Positions 7,580 through 17,212 are shown, counted from the stretch's first letter. The stretch: DNA of 64,000 nucleotides from a bacterium (GCA_016124895.1 WGMU01000050.1:37537-101536), one strand, 5' to 3'. Notes: generated from the letters alone by a model not told the origin. Translations and numbers: made by a program.

Positions 7580-9025
7580 ATGAAGCTTCACGTTCGCGAT
7601 GTCCGTTTCTTTGTTCTGCCGATGCGGACGCGGTTTCCGTTTCGGTATGGCATAGCGACGATGACGGAAGTGCCGCATCTGTTTGTGCGGGCGGAGGTGG
7701 ATGTCGACGGGGTGGTTGGCTTCGGTATCAGTTCGGAAGGTCTGCCGCCGAAGTGGTTCACCAAGAATCCAGACTCGTCGTTTGAGAACGATGATGTCCC
7801 GGAGATGTACCGCGTGATCCGGCACGCGGCAGATCGGGCCATCGGCGCCGGCCGCTGCAATTCGTATTTCGACTGGTGGCGCGCGGTCTCGACCGGACAG
7901 TCGCAGTGGAGTGCGGAAAACGGAATCGCTCCACTGCTGGGGAATCTCGGGACGAGTCTGCTCGAACGCGCGGTGCTCGACGCGATTTGCCGAACGACAA
8001 GGCGAACGATCGATGCGCAGCTTCGGGAAAACACGCTGGAAATCCAGCTCGGTGAGGTGCGTTCGGTGCTGACGGGTCTTGAGCCGCGGGATGCGCTGGC
8101 AGAGCAGCCGCTGCGGCGGGTTGCGATCCGGCACACGGTCGGCATTGGCGACCCGCTGACCGATGGCGACATCGCTGACGAGGACCGCGTTGACGATGGG
8201 CTGCCGCAGTCACTGATGGCGAGCATCCGCGCGTACGGGCTGCAGTATTTCAAAGTCAAACTGTCCGGCGACGAACGGATCGATCAGGAGCGGTTGTGTG
8301 CGTTGTTCGAGGTGTTTCAGGCGGAGGTGCCTGACGGTGCGAAGTTTACGCTCGACGGCAACGAAAACTTTTCAGACATCGCGGCGTTTCGGGATCAGTG
8401 GGACGCGCATCGCGGAAACGCTCAGATTCGCAACCTGATCGAACAAAGTCTGTTGTTTGTCGAGCAGCCGCTGCATCGCGACCGGGCGCTCGACGAAAGC
8501 GTGCGAACGGAACTCGAACACTGGCCGGACGCGCCGCCGATCATCATCGACGAATCGGATGCCGAACTGACGAGCCTGCCGCGGGCGCTCGAACTGGGTT
8601 ATTCGGGCACCAGTCACAAGAACTGCAAGGGCATCGTGAAGGGGCTCGCCAATGCGGCGCTACTGAAACAGCGACGAGCCGCCGGTCAGACGGCGATTCT
8701 CTCCGGCGAGGACCTCGGCAACGTCGGGCCGGTCACGCTGCTGCACGACTTTGCAATGATCGCGTCGCTGGGCATTGAGCACGTCGAACGCAACGCTCAC
8801 CACTACTTCCGGGGTCTGAGCATGTATCCGGCGGCGGTTCAGGAACTCGTGCTGCAACAGCACGGGGACCTGTACTCACGCCATGACGACGGCTATCCGA
8901 TGCTCAGGATCCTCGACGGAAAGGTCGACCTGACGAGCGTTGTCACGGCGCCGTTCGGCTTCGCGAGTCGGCTCGACGTTGAGCAGTTCGACGAAGTGAC
9001 GCTCCGCGATGAAAGCGAGTTCTGA
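7580..9025 (+). CDS. Enolase-superfamily enzyme (mandelate racemase / muconate lactonizing type)
   Basis: Protein of 481 residues from the ATG at 7580; the open frame upstream runs through the palindrome and is not family-like. The C-terminal TIM barrel shows the superfamily residues in order: K225 and K227 (FKVK), metal ligands D259 (LDGNENF), E295 (VEQPL) and D324 (IDES), and Lys at 347/350 (SHKNCKG). The Lys pair on opposite barrel faces is the muconate lactonizing/dipeptide epimerase pattern, supporting proton abstraction alpha to a carboxylate. The sequence is longer than typical members (about 370), with extra material around residues 55-110 and 140-210. Substrate is unknown. It converges with the next gene, leaving three bases between the stop codons. 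Confidence 0.8.
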   Translation: MKLHVRDVRFFVLPMRTRFPFRYGIATMTEVPHLFVRAEVDVDGVVGFGISSEGLPPKWFTKNPDSSFENDDVPEMYRVIRHAADRAIGAGRCNSYFDWWRAVSTGQSQWSAENGIAPLLGNLGTSLLERAVLDAICRTTRRTIDAQLRENTLEIQLGEVRSVLTGLEPRDALAEQPLRRVAIRHTVGIGDPLTDGDIADEDRVDDGLPQSLMASIRAYGLQYFKVKLSGDERIDQERLCALFEVFQAEVPDGAKFTLDGNENFSDIAAFRDQWDAHRGNAQIRNLIEQSLLFVEQPLHRDRALDESVRTELEHWPDAPPIIIDESDAELTSLPRALELGYSGTSHKNCKGIVKGLANAALLKQRRAAGQTAILSGEDLGNVGPVTLLHDFAMIASLGIEHVERNAHHYFRGLSMYPAAVQELVLQQHGDLYSRHDDGYPMLRILDGKVDLTSVVTAPFGFASRLDVEQFDEVTLRDESEF

Positions 9026-9028
9026 GCC

Positions 9029-9598
9029 TCACTCGGAAGTGGCGACGAGCGTCTTTGCGTTCTGGCCGGACTGTGTGGCGGCGATGACTTTGCCGCCGAG
9101 CGGGTAAACGATCGGGTCGTCGAGGTGGACCGCGTTTTCCGGAATCTTTTCATCCCGGTCCCAGCCAATGGCTCGAAAACTGAAGCCGTGAACGTGCCAG
9201 CGGCCTCGGTACTGAAACACCTTGAAGTCAAAGACGGTCGGCCCGTTAGCTCCATTCGCGACACCGTACAGCTTGACGGCGTGTGACGAGATGCGCTCAT
9301 AGGCAACCACGTCGTACGACTCGAACTGCATCCGCAGGCGTCCCAGCGGCAGAAACAGTTTCAGCCAGCTATCGTGAAACTTCTGCAGCGAGTCAGGGGA
9401 ACGGAACGCCGGATTGACTTCCGTTTCGAGTTTCTCGAACGACTCTTCAACCTGGTTCTCCCCGATCAGCTCGACAGCCCGCGCAAGTGTCGGGATGTAA
9501 TCGGCCAGCTCTGAAATCGGGAACTCCGGCGGAGCGTCCTGGGCTCCCGCGGAGGGAGCCACAGCCAGCGTCAGCAGCAGAAGAAAGGCAGATCTCAT
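9029..9598 (-). CDS. Secreted protein of unknown function
   Basis: Protein of 189 residues with a clear signal peptide (MRS, then a Leu-rich core, cleavage near SAGAQ at about residue 20). The ATG at 9598 has a strong AGGAG eight bases upstream. The mature part is mixed alpha/beta: a helical first half (residues 25-85), then strands including VFDFKVFQYRGRWHVHGFSF. The helix-then-sheet order and size are reminiscent of NTF2-like folds, but I cannot confirm this. No catalytic motif is visible. It is a lone minus-strand gene between plus-strand neighbours. Confidence 0.7.
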   Translation of the reverse strand: MRSAFLLLLTLAVAPSAGAQDAPPEFPISELADYIPTLARAVELIGENQVEESFEKLETEVNPAFRSPDSLQKFHDSWLKLFLPLGRLRMQFESYDVVAYERISSHAVKLYGVANGANGPTVFDFKVFQYRGRWHVHGFSFRAIGWDRDEKIPENAVHLDDPIVYPLGGKVIAATQSGQNAKTLVATSE

Positions 9599-9767
9599 CG
9601 TTCACTCCTGTATTTGTCGCAGGTCAGTCCATTCGTCACTGAAACGACATTCTGGCCGACCGGGAATTCGATTGAAAGCAGTCGCTATCGGCCCGTCGCG
9701 TGAGCAGGCTCCGACGGGTAGACTCGACTGCCTGTTCCATTGACACTGTTGAGACAGCGATCTTTCC

Positions 9768-10094
9768 GTGAGTACCGGTGACGCGTTGAATTCTGAAGAG
9801 CGTAATACGAAGCAGGTTGCGAGACTGCGGCGTCTGTTATCGCAGTTGCTGATCTCCGGAAGCGTGCTGACCGTCGTGCTGATCATTGCCGCTGGCCTGA
9901 CGCTGATTTTGCGAGCGTCCGGCGACGCTGCGGGTGCGGCCGCGGTCCGCGGGCTTGCGTGGGTGGCAGTATCAGGACTGGCGCTCAACCTGCTGGCCCT
10001 GATTTCGGCACTGACGTTTGCAGTTCTGCAGCTCCTGGAACAGAAGCCGGACTCCACAACCTGCACGCCTGCCGACAGGCCGTCCTCACCCTGA
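9768..10094 (+). CDS. Small membrane protein with two transmembrane helices
   Basis: Protein of 108 residues from a GTG at 9768. It has a charged N-terminus (EERNTKQVARLRR) and two hydrophobic helices at about 24-48 and 60-88, with the termini predicted on the cytoplasmic side. It ends nine bases before the zinc-ribbon gene on the same strand, suggesting co-transcription. No Shine-Dalgarno is evident, so the exact start is uncertain. I do not recognise the family. A long frame on the opposite strand here (9602-10522) is Ser-rich and looks like a shadow. Confidence 0.6.
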   Translation: MSTGDALNSEERNTKQVARLRRLLSQLLISGSVLTVVLIIAAGLTLILRASGDAAGAAAVRGLAWVAVSGLALNLLALISALTFAVLQLLEQKPDSTTCTPADRPSSP

Positions 10095-10103
10095 ACGACC
10101 GAT

Positions 10104-11426
10104 ATGCCGATCAAATTCCGCTGCCAGCAGTGCCGCCAGTTTCTGGGCATCTCGCGTGCCCGGGCCGGTGAGATTGTTGACTGCCCAACCTGCGGACGGA
10201 CGATTCGTGTTCCAGAACTCGACGGCACGGTGAATCCACTGCCAGAGCCGGGCCTCAAATTTGACGATACACGCCTGAAGCACGCGCTCGACGAGATTGC
10301 TTTGATCGGTGACGAGCCACCCGGGAAATCGAAACCGGCTGCCGAAGAAAAAGCCGGCGCCCCAGCATCGAGTGATCGCAGCGCGTCGAAAGGCGACTCC
10401 AGCTCACGCACCGGCGCGGCCACGCTCGACGAACCCAGTGCGATCGAACTGCCGCCTCTGCCTCCGCCGGACCCTGTCTCGATTGGTCCGTTACCGATCC
10501 GTGATATCAAACTCCGCTCCACTGCTGGTGAGGCATCGTCTGACGAGTCTCTGGAAGAAGATCCGCCTTGGCGCAGTACGGCTCAACCCCGGGATTCCTG
10601 GAAGCAGTTGCTGGCTGCCGCCGCGCTGAAGGAGCAGGAAGACTGGGAGGTCTCTCAGGCGAAAACGGCGTCTGGCCCGACGTCGTCCGGACGCAGTAGC
10701 AACGTCAACGACACGAATTCAGAACAGTCAGACGCGGTTGCGGCGGGCGAAGCACTCAGCAGCAGGCCGTCCGGTCCCGACGTTCTCTGTGATCGTGAGT
10801 CGGCGTTTCTGGGGTTTTCGACCTGGTTCGCGATCATCGGAATCATTGTGCTGATCTGCTCGGCCGGCTTCTGGATTGGTCGCAGCACGGCGATTACCTG
10901 GAGTATCGATCAGAGCAGTCGATCCGAACTCGAACCGGCTCTGGCCACCGGGCCGGATCCGGCATCGGCGGTCGACGTCGCGGCCGGTCTCGAAGGGCGA
11001 ATCACCTGGAAATCGGCTGCCGGCCAATGGAACCCGGATCGAGATGCCTGCGTGATTCTGCTGCCGGTCGACCGCGAGGGCGTCTCGCGAGTTTCGTCGG
11101 TCGGCCTGCGCAGCGGCGACACAAATGAGGATCGCAAGATGGCCGAATCGTCACTGCAGGCGATGGGAGGGGCTGTTGGCTTCGCGGATGAGACTGGGCG
11201 ATTCCAGATCAAACTGCGTGAGCCGGGGGAGTATTTCGTTCTGATACTGTCCCGCTCTGCCGGACGATCGGAGGGAGCCGACGACGCGGAAACCATCGAT
11301 ATCCTGTCCAGATACTTCGACCGCGCCGAACAGCTTCTCGGTCACGTGGCGTACCGGTTCGAGAAGATTCGCCTGTCTGGCAGAGATGCCATGCCTCTCG
11401 ATTCCGGATTTGCATCGCCCCGGTGA
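10104..11426 (+). CDS. Zinc-ribbon membrane protein of unknown function
   Basis: Protein of 440 residues. Residues 1-36 form a zinc ribbon with two CxxC pairs (RCQQC ... CPTCG) ending in TIRVPE. A low-complexity acidic/Pro/Ser linker follows to about 230, then one membrane helix at about 238-259 (WFAIIGIIVLICSAGFWIG) and an exported C-terminal domain (about 290-440). That domain has short strand patterns such as GRITWKSAAGQW and RFQIKLREPGEYFVLIL, resembling a small beta-sandwich. The N-terminal ribbon is nearly the same module as in the RDD protein at 21688-23346. A hairpin terminator follows at 11464. Function unknown. Confidence 0.72.
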   Translation: MPIKFRCQQCRQFLGISRARAGEIVDCPTCGRTIRVPELDGTVNPLPEPGLKFDDTRLKHALDEIALIGDEPPGKSKPAAEEKAGAPASSDRSASKGDSSSRTGAATLDEPSAIELPPLPPPDPVSIGPLPIRDIKLRSTAGEASSDESLEEDPPWRSTAQPRDSWKQLLAAAALKEQEDWEVSQAKTASGPTSSGRSSNVNDTNSEQSDAVAAGEALSSRPSGPDVLCDRESAFLGFSTWFAIIGIIVLICSAGFWIGRSTAITWSIDQSSRSELEPALATGPDPASAVDVAAGLEGRITWKSAAGQWNPDRDACVILLPVDREGVSRVSSVGLRSGDTNEDRKMAESSLQAMGGAVGFADETGRFQIKLREPGEYFVLILSRSAGRSEGADDAETIDILSRYFDRAEQLLGHVAYRFEKIRLSGRDAMPLDSGFASPR

Positions 11427-11463
11427 GCAGGACGGCCTGGATCACGGAGAAGTGACTCCGTTC

Positions 11464-11491
11464 GAGTCGTCTGAGGCGACTCCTGCTTTTT
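11464..11491 (+). terminator. Rho-independent terminator after the zinc-ribbon gene
   Basis: An eight-base stem (GAGTCGTC/GGCGACTC, one G-T wobble) with a three-base loop is followed within four bases by TTTTT. It lies 37 bases after the stop codon at 11426 and separates this transcript from the HD-GYP gene. Confidence 0.7.
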
Positions 11492-11658
11492 CGATCGCTT
11501 CCGTTCGGCAATGAGGCACCCGACCGGCGACGGGAGGCGAATTGCTCAGGGCCGCCCCTGATTGGGGGTACGGAAATCCGTCATCAGGCCGTTTGTGTCA
11601 GCCTGCCCGGAAACGCGACCTACGTTTTTCAGAACGGGGCTACGCGTGGAGTCGGGTA

Positions 11659-13281
11659 ATGACTATTGACACTTATGACCATTGCGAACTGGGAAGCGCT
11701 TCGTGGCCGCTGGGAAGCCTCTATCGGAGTGCTCTCAGCGAACGCGAACCTGCGTTGATTCAGCTGCGCGAGTATGCGGAGGCGACCAGTCTGCCGTTCA
11801 TGTGTGTCGATGCGCAGTCCGGCAGCATTCTGGCGAAAACGCGTGAGCATCTGCTGGAGCTGCTGCCGTGGACGGTGCAGTCGCAACTTTCCGGTGTCAC
11901 TGCTGTCCGTCTGATTGAACTCAGCTCGGGGCTTGTGTTTTACGCGCTGCCTCTGCCGAGCGTTGATGGCACTCCAACCGTCGCAGTCGGCTACGTGTTG
12001 AATGGTGGCCCTGGAGAACAGCCGGAAGAGATTGTCGAACTCGTCGAATCACTCGGCTGGAGTTCGGCCGAGATCGATGACTGGTGCGCCCGGCAGCAAT
12101 TCTGCCGGCCTGAAATTCTCGAACGCCTGCTCGTCACGGTATTTGAATCCAGCACTCACGAACGCGGCCTCGAAGAAGAAATCCAGCGTCTGGCGAATGA
12201 AGTTCAGCGAACTTACGAAGAGATCGGCATTCTGCACGAACTGACCGCCAGTCTGCAGTTGTCGCGCAGCCCGCTGGATCTTGCCGAACTGTGTCTCGAC
12301 CGCGTCTACGAATTGATCGGTGCTCAGGGGAACGCCGTTGTCATTGATACTTGGAAGCAGCGGCGACATCTATTGCTTAAAGGGCATCTGCCGATTGACG
12401 ATGCCGGCATTCAGCGCATGATCCGCCGCTTCGAAACACATGACTGGTCACGACCACTCGTCAAAAATCAGATTCAGGGCACGCTGCTGGGATCGGACTT
12501 CCCCGGCCTGAAAAACTTCGTGCTCGTTCCGATCACGGATGGGATTGAGCGATCTGGCTGGGTCATGCTCTGCAACCTGCCGGGCGAGCGTCAGTTTGGC
12601 GTCGTCGAGACGTCGCTGATCAGTTCGCTGGCGACGATCATGGCGACGCATCACCGCAACCTGTCGCTTTATCAGGAACATCAGGATCTGCTGCTGCAGT
12701 TCGTCAGCTCGCTGATCTCAACGCTGGATGCCAAAGATCCTTACACCGCCGGGCACAGCGAACGGGTGGGACGAATCGGCAGACAGCTCGGTCAGGAACT
12801 TGGCCTGCCGGAAGAAGATCTCGACGACATCTATCAGGCTGGCCTGCTGCACGACATCGGCAAGATTGGAATTAACGACTCGATTCTGCTGAAGAATGGA
12901 GACCTGAACGCGAACGAGTTCACCGAAATCAAACGCCATCCACTCATCGGGTACCGCATTCTGAAGGGTCTGGGCAATATTCAGAAGCTCCTGCCCGGCG
13001 TTCGCAATCACCACGAGAACTACAGCGGGACAGGCTATCCCGACGGACTGGCTGGAGAAGAAATCCCAATGCTCGCACGCATTCTGGCAGTAGCAGATGC
13101 CTATGATGCGATGCGCAGCGATCGTCCCTATCGCAAGGGAATGCCCATCGAGAAGATCGAACAGATTTTCAAACGAGGTGCTGGACAGCAATGGGATCCG
13201 CAGATCATCGATGCTTATTTCCGGGCAAACGACCGGATCCGCGAGATCGGGGATGCGGGTGTGTCTGTCGACGCGGACTGA
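11659..13281 (+). CDS. GAF / HD-GYP domain signalling protein (probable c-di-GMP phosphodiesterase)
   Basis: Protein of 540 residues from the ATG at 11659, preceded by GGAG at seven bases; the frame is open further upstream without family-like sequence. The N-terminal part (1-150) is unassigned. A coiled stretch at about 165-200 leads into a GAF-type sensor (about 190-335), then the HD-GYP domain (about 345-525). Metal-binding and signature residues are all present: H366, H398-D399 (LLHDIGKIG), H427, H451-H452-E453, G458-x-G-Y-P, and D480 (VADAYDAM). The intact HD and GYP motifs predict hydrolysis of cyclic di-GMP. No membrane helix is seen, so it is cytosolic. A strong bidirectional terminator lies 110 bases downstream. 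Confidence 0.9.
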   Translation: MTIDTYDHCELGSASWPLGSLYRSALSEREPALIQLREYAEATSLPFMCVDAQSGSILAKTREHLLELLPWTVQSQLSGVTAVRLIELSSGLVFYALPLPSVDGTPTVAVGYVLNGGPGEQPEEIVELVESLGWSSAEIDDWCARQQFCRPEILERLLVTVFESSTHERGLEEEIQRLANEVQRTYEEIGILHELTASLQLSRSPLDLAELCLDRVYELIGAQGNAVVIDTWKQRRHLLLKGHLPIDDAGIQRMIRRFETHDWSRPLVKNQIQGTLLGSDFPGLKNFVLVPITDGIERSGWVMLCNLPGERQFGVVETSLISSLATIMATHHRNLSLYQEHQDLLLQFVSSLISTLDAKDPYTAGHSERVGRIGRQLGQELGLPEEDLDDIYQAGLLHDIGKIGINDSILLKNGDLNANEFTEIKRHPLIGYRILKGLGNIQKLLPGVRNHHENYSGTGYPDGLAGEEIPMLARILAVADAYDAMRSDRPYRKGMPIEKIEQIFKRGAGQQWDPQIIDAYFRANDRIREIGDAGVSVDAD

Positions 13282-13389
13282 TCGCCGGCCACATCGGGCT
13301 GCAGAACGAACTCAGGCGGACCCACTCTGCAGTCGTGCCAGCAATTGAAGCGTTGATCGCTCACTCGTCGTAAACGCTTGGTATCGCAC

Positions 13390-13428
13390 AAAAAAGGCAG
13401 TCGGACTCAATGTCACGACTGCCTTTTT
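13390..13428. terminator. Bidirectional Rho-independent terminator
   Basis: The stem GGCAGTCG/CGACTGCC (13396-13403 and 13416-13423) has a twelve-base loop and is flanked by an A-run on the left and TTTTT on the right. It can stop transcription from the HD-GYP gene on the plus strand and from the HTH gene on the minus strand, which converge on it. Confidence 0.88.
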
Positions 13429-13549
13429 CGTCTGCATTCGACGCCATCTGTTGAAGTGACTGCCCAGGCCATCTGCCTGTGCTCAGTCCATGCAGTGCTC
13501 AGGCCGAGTCGCTGCCGAGACCCGTGCCGTCACGCACAGATGGCGGACT

Positions 13550-13837
13550 TCAGCCGCGTTTCACTCGGAAACGTTCGAGCCATTCGATCACTTCTGAGCG
13601 GCGATAGCGATAATCGCCGCCGATCTTGAATGCGGGCAACTGCTCCTTGTTGACCAGCTCCCAGATCTTGGTTCGTGACAAGCTCAGAAACTCCATGAGC
13701 TGGCGAGTCGTCATCAACTCGTCATCCCAGTGGATTGTTCGTTTGGGCTTGTCTGGCTGAGCCTGTGCAGCAGCTTGCCTTTCGGCTTCCTCTGCGACAC
13801 GAGCTTCAGCGACTTCCTGCAGCTTTGTTTCGGACAT
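13550..13837 (-). CDS. Excisionase-type helix-turn-helix DNA-binding protein
   Basis: Protein of 95 residues. Residues 1-40 are charged and probably helical. Residues 43-92 form the winged helix of the HTH_17/excisionase family: MTTRQLMEFLSLSRTKIWEL is followed by the GGDYRYRRSEVIEWL wing. Such small proteins bind DNA as AlpA/Xis-like factors or chromosomal regulators. The ATG at 13837 has GGGAG at the ideal distance. No integrase, phage gene or attachment site is nearby, so a stand-alone regulator is more likely than a true excisionase. It converges with the HD-GYP gene at a shared terminator. Confidence 0.85.
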   Translation of the reverse strand: MSETKLQEVAEARVAEEAERQAAAQAQPDKPKRTIHWDDELMTTRQLMEFLSLSRTKIWELVNKEQLPAFKIGGDYRYRRSEVIEWLERFRVKRG

Positions 13838-14366
13838 GATTCACTCCCGTGACGCGTTGCGTCTCCCGAGTAAGGAAGTGGGGGCAGTTGCTGTGAGTGC
13901 TCCGTTCGCCAAACTGAATGGCCCACTCGTTGAAGCGCCGCAAGTTACCCCTGACCAGAAATACGACCGCCAGAAGTTATCTGACGGGTACGGCATTTTA
14001 CAGCGACCGCCGGAAGTCATGTGAACAGCGCTTTCCACAAAATCTTCTCGTTTCTTCTTTTCGGATCTGTCCTCTGGCGTCCAGGTCCTCAGCGTGCCGC
14101 CACGGCGGAACGACGCCAGACTGTCATAATCCCGAGACATGCGCATATTCGCCCAGGCAGGCAAAGTTGACGCCGACGTCAGGTGTGACTGAATTCTGCG
14201 ATCGAACCCGCCTGATCCAGGAACCAAGCGATGGCAGGCTGGGATGCTCCAGAGAAAAGCGATATCCGCTGCTCCCGATGCGCTGCTCGCTGTCGGTCAG
14301 GCTGCAACTCCAGCTACAAAGCGCTTTGTGCCGGGACACGTTCTGCCACTTCATCAGGACCGTGAA
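13838..14366. other. 529-base intergenic region without a supported gene
   Basis: It lies between the divergent HTH gene and the aminopeptidase gene and should contain both promoters. Two frames of 128 (minus) and 150 (plus) codons overlap here, but both give Arg/Ser/Cys-rich sequence without a recognisable fold or credible ribosome-binding site. I see no tRNA-like fold or strong hairpin. The plus-strand end (14356-14360, AGGAC) is the Shine-Dalgarno of the aminopeptidase. Confidence 0.55.
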
Positions 14367-15440
14367 ATGACCAATCTGCAGCGACTTCGCGACGCTCTCT
14401 GCTCAGCCGACTGCGCCGCCATGCTCATCACCGCGCCTGCTTCAATACGATGGTTGACCGGATTTTCGGGTTCTTTCGGTGCTGTACTGGTCGCAGCGAA
14501 CGCCGAATACTTTCTGACGGACAGTCGCTACACAATTCAAGCGGCCGAGCAGGTTGCCGATCTTCCGACACGATCGTTCAAGAGCCCTCAGAAGTTTGAG
14601 GAGTTCCTGACAGACATTGTCCGGGAAGCTGGGCTGTCGCAGTTAGCCTTTGACCAGAATCACGTCACTGTCGGATCGCTCGCCAAATGGCAGAAGGCGA
14701 TGCCCACTGTCGAACTGGTGCCAGCCAACGATCCGATTGAGCAGCTTCGCGAGATCAAATCGGCAGACGAAATCGCCCGCATCAGGTCCGCGTGCCAGCT
14801 TACCGACGACGCGCTGACACTGCTGCTCGACAAGACTCGGCCAGGCGTCAAAGAGATCGAACTGTTCTGGACGCTGGAGGACTTCCTGCGGCCACACGGG
14901 GCGACACTCGCCTTCGATCCGATTATCGTCAGTGGTCCGCGAACTGCGAGACCGCACGGCGAACCGAGCGACCGGCCGATTGAACGCGGCGATTTCGTGA
15001 CGTTTGATATTGGAGCGCGGCTCGACGGCTACTGCAGCGACATTACGCGGACTGTCGTCGTCGGCCCGGCCAGCGATCGGCAGCGCGAGGTTTACGAGCA
15101 TCTGCTGAAGGCTCAGGTCGCCTGCATTGAGGCGATGAAGCCGGGGGCGAAGGGCAGAGTCGTTGACTCGCTTGCCCGGACGATCCTCGACGAAAAAGGC
15201 CTCGCTCAGTATTTCGGTCACGGCCTCGGTCACGGCCTCGGCGCCCTCGTTCATGATTCCGGTCGCCTCTCACAGACCGTCGACCACGATATTCAGGCCG
15301 GGCAGGTCTGGACGATCGAGCCGGGCGTCTATATCGACGGGTTCGGCGGAATGCGCATCGAAGACGACATCGTGATCACTGAGTCCGGCAACGAAGTGCT
15401 GACGGGCTTTCCGAAGCATCTGATCGAACTGCCCTGCTGA
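14367..15440 (+). CDS. M24 family aminopeptidase (Xaa-Pro dipeptidase type)
   Basis: Protein of 357 residues from the ATG at 14367 with AGGAC seven bases upstream. An N-terminal creatinase-like domain (1-125) precedes the pita-bread catalytic domain. The five metal ligands are visible: D214 (FDIGARLDGYCSD), D225, H289 (GHGLGHGLG), E318 (TIEPGVY) and E332 (MRIEDD). The enzyme should be a cytosolic dimetal peptidase cleaving N-terminal residues before proline. Size and the DGYCSDITRT segment fit the PepQ/YqhT-like Xaa-Pro group rather than methionine aminopeptidase. It stands alone, 147 bases before pdxJ. Confidence 0.9.
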   Translation: MTNLQRLRDALCSADCAAMLITAPASIRWLTGFSGSFGAVLVAANAEYFLTDSRYTIQAAEQVADLPTRSFKSPQKFEEFLTDIVREAGLSQLAFDQNHVTVGSLAKWQKAMPTVELVPANDPIEQLREIKSADEIARIRSACQLTDDALTLLLDKTRPGVKEIELFWTLEDFLRPHGATLAFDPIIVSGPRTARPHGEPSDRPIERGDFVTFDIGARLDGYCSDITRTVVVGPASDRQREVYEHLLKAQVACIEAMKPGAKGRVVDSLARTILDEKGLAQYFGHGLGHGLGALVHDSGRLSQTVDHDIQAGQVWTIEPGVYIDGFGGMRIEDDIVITESGNEVLTGFPKHLIELPC

Positions 15441-15587
15441 CAATGGTGTCTGGCAGAGTTGGACGCAGTGGCAGTTGCGGCGACTCTCAACCAACTGATG
15501 CAAAGAACGACAGTCGAAACTCCAGGTGAGTTTCGCGACTGAATTCTCAACAGCACTCTCAACCGCGCCCCTCGAAGAGGCCTCACC

Positions 15588-16304
15588 ATGCCGAAACTCG
15601 GCGTCAATATCGACCACGTTGCAACGATCCGTCAGGCCCGACGCACCATCGAGCCCGATCCCGTCTGGGCGGCGTCTCTGGCGGAACTGGCCGGAGCGGA
15701 CGGCATCACGATTCACCTGCGAGAAGATCGGCGGCACATCCAGGATCGCGATGTGCGGCTGCTGCGCGAGACCGTGCAGGTCAAATTGAATCTCGAAATG
15801 GCAACCGCAGAGGAGATCGTTGAAATCGCGATCGCCACGCAGCCTCATCAGGTGACGCTGGTCCCGGAGAAACGTGAAGAGGTCACCACCGAAGGCGGCC
15901 TCGACGTCATTCAGCATCGAGAGCGCGTCGGCGAAGTCGTCGACCGGCTGCAGAATGCGGGGATCGAGGTCAGTCTGTTCATCGATCCCGAACGCGACCA
16001 GATTGCCGTGTCAAAGGAACTCGGCGTGCAGGCGATCGAGCTGCACACGGGCTGCTATGCCGACGCGGCTTCCGAAACCGCTCAGCACAGCGAACTGCAG
16101 CGTCTGATTGACGCCGGTGCGTTCGCCGTCGAGCAGGGCCTGTTACTGCACATGGGGCATGGTCTGACGTATCGCAACGTCGTCCCCGTCGCGTTGATTC
16201 CCGGAGTGTCGGAGCTGAACATCGGCCACAGCATTGTCTCGCGAGCCGTTCTGGTTGGCATGGAACGGGCTGTCCGCGAGATGAAAGAACTGATTTCGAT
16301 CTGA
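15588..16304 (+). CDS. pdxJ: Pyridoxine 5'-phosphate synthase PdxJ
   Basis: Protein of 238 residues that matches PdxJ end to end. It condenses 1-deoxyxylulose 5-phosphate with 3-amino-2-oxopropyl phosphate in the DXP-dependent vitamin B6 pathway. Signature segments are [15 protein letters not shown] at the start, [17 protein letters not shown] (H43, R45, H50), NLEMA (E70), and MGHGLTYRN near residue 188; these hold the known catalytic histidines and glutamate. The start has GAGG at nine bases. No other B6 gene is adjacent, so it is monocistronic or follows the aminopeptidase. Confidence 0.96.
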   Translation: MPKLGVNIDHVATIRQARRTIEPDPVWAASLAELAGADGITIHLREDRRHIQDRDVRLLRETVQVKLNLEMATAEEIVEIAIATQPHQVTLVPEKREEVTTEGGLDVIQHRERVGEVVDRLQNAGIEVSLFIDPERDQIAVSKELGVQAIELHTGCYADAASETAQHSELQRLIDAGAFAVEQGLLLHMGHGLTYRNVVPVALIPGVSELNIGHSIVSRAVLVGMERAVREMKELISI

Positions 16305-16501
16305 ACAGTTCGACTGACCGCTACGAGCCTGCCTGCTCCTGAAGAACCCTGCAAAACAAGGGGCGAGGCTGTCGATTCCGATTCTTCCCGTGATATGATC
16401 AATCCGAACGTACCGACGCGGAATTCTGCTCGACCGTGATTCATCAGCCGCCTCTTTCTTTCTGCGGCTGTTTGTGCCCTCTGAGTCAAAGGTAATTGTC
16501 A

Positions 16502-17209
16502 ATGTCCGGCACGCTGGAACACGCTCCTGCCACTCTGCGCCCGGCAAGTAACGAATTCAGTTATCGTCCAACTCCGCCGTCGGCGCTTGTTGCCCTGATC
16601 ACCGGGCTACTGTCGCTGCTGGCTCTGCTGACGCCACTCGCGCTTCCCCTGACGGTGATCGGACTCGTCCTGGCACTGCTCGCACTGCGGACCATTCGGG
16701 CAGCCAACGGCGAATTCAGTGGCAAAGCGATTTCGCTGATCGGCCTCGTTCTGTGTACGGTTTCCCTGGTCGGTGGTGCCTCCTGGCACTCATACGCGTA
16801 CGCAACTGAAGTTCCGAAGGGTTATCAGCGGATCAGCTTCTCGCGAGACGTCTCGAAAAAGGGCTTTGTTTTCGCCAACGGAGTGAACTCGTATCACCCC
16901 GACGTGAAAGCCCTTGACGGTCAGAAGGTCTTTATCAAAGGTTACATGTACCCGGACGGTCAGATGGAAGGCATCCGGAACTTCATCTTCTGCAAAGACA
17001 GTGGCGACTGCTGTTTCGGCGGAAGCCCGAAGCTGACCGATATGATGGAAGTCGTCATTGCTGAGAACGCTCGGCCGGCGACGTTTACCACCGGACTGGT
17101 CGCGGTCGCCGGGACATTGAAACTTCGCGACCTGCGCCGCGCCGGAGAAATGCACCCGACCTATGAAGTCGTGGCTGACCAGGTTGGCCTCGCCAGGAGC
17201 ATGTACTGA
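16502..17209 (+). CDS. DUF3299-type membrane protein with N-terminal hydrophobic domain
   Basis: Protein of 235 residues. A TTG two codons upstream is also possible, but ATG 16502 with AAAGG is preferred. Residues 27-105 hold three hydrophobic helices of DUF4190-like type. The exported part carries LDGQKVFIKGYMYPDG and the distinctive CKDSGDCCFGGSPKLTDMMEV, the DUF3299 core also present in the next protein. The paired cysteines suggest a disulfide or metal site. It is three bases from the next gene, so the two are co-transcribed. Function is unknown. In my experience DUF3299 genes often neighbour ABC exporters; none is in the immediate vicinity here. Confidence 0.78.
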   Translation: MSGTLEHAPATLRPASNEFSYRPTPPSALVALITGLLSLLALLTPLALPLTVIGLVLALLALRTIRAANGEFSGKAISLIGLVLCTVSLVGGASWHSYAYATEVPKGYQRISFSRDVSKKGFVFANGVNSYHPDVKALDGQKVFIKGYMYPDGQMEGIRNFIFCKDSGDCCFGGSPKLTDMMEVVIAENARPATFTTGLVAVAGTLKLRDLRRAGEMHPTYEVVADQVGLARSMY

Positions 17210-17212
17210 TCA

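Noticed and set aside
9602..10522. 306-codon minus frame opposite the zinc-ribbon gene
   Set aside because: Ser/Arg-rich composition and no start signal; the plus-strand proteins have clear helices and Cys motifs.
13550..13837. Excisionase-like gene as a sign of an integrated element
   Set aside because: No integrase, attachment repeats or other phage or plasmid genes lie nearby.
13841..14370. Two overlapping frames in the gap before the aminopeptidase
   Set aside because: Neither has a good ribosome site, and composition is unlike real neighbours.
16371..16399. TATGAT at 16394 as a promoter for the DUF3299 genes
   Set aside because: The -10-like box is good, but the sequence 17 bases upstream (GTCGAT) is a poor -35, so the call is too weak.
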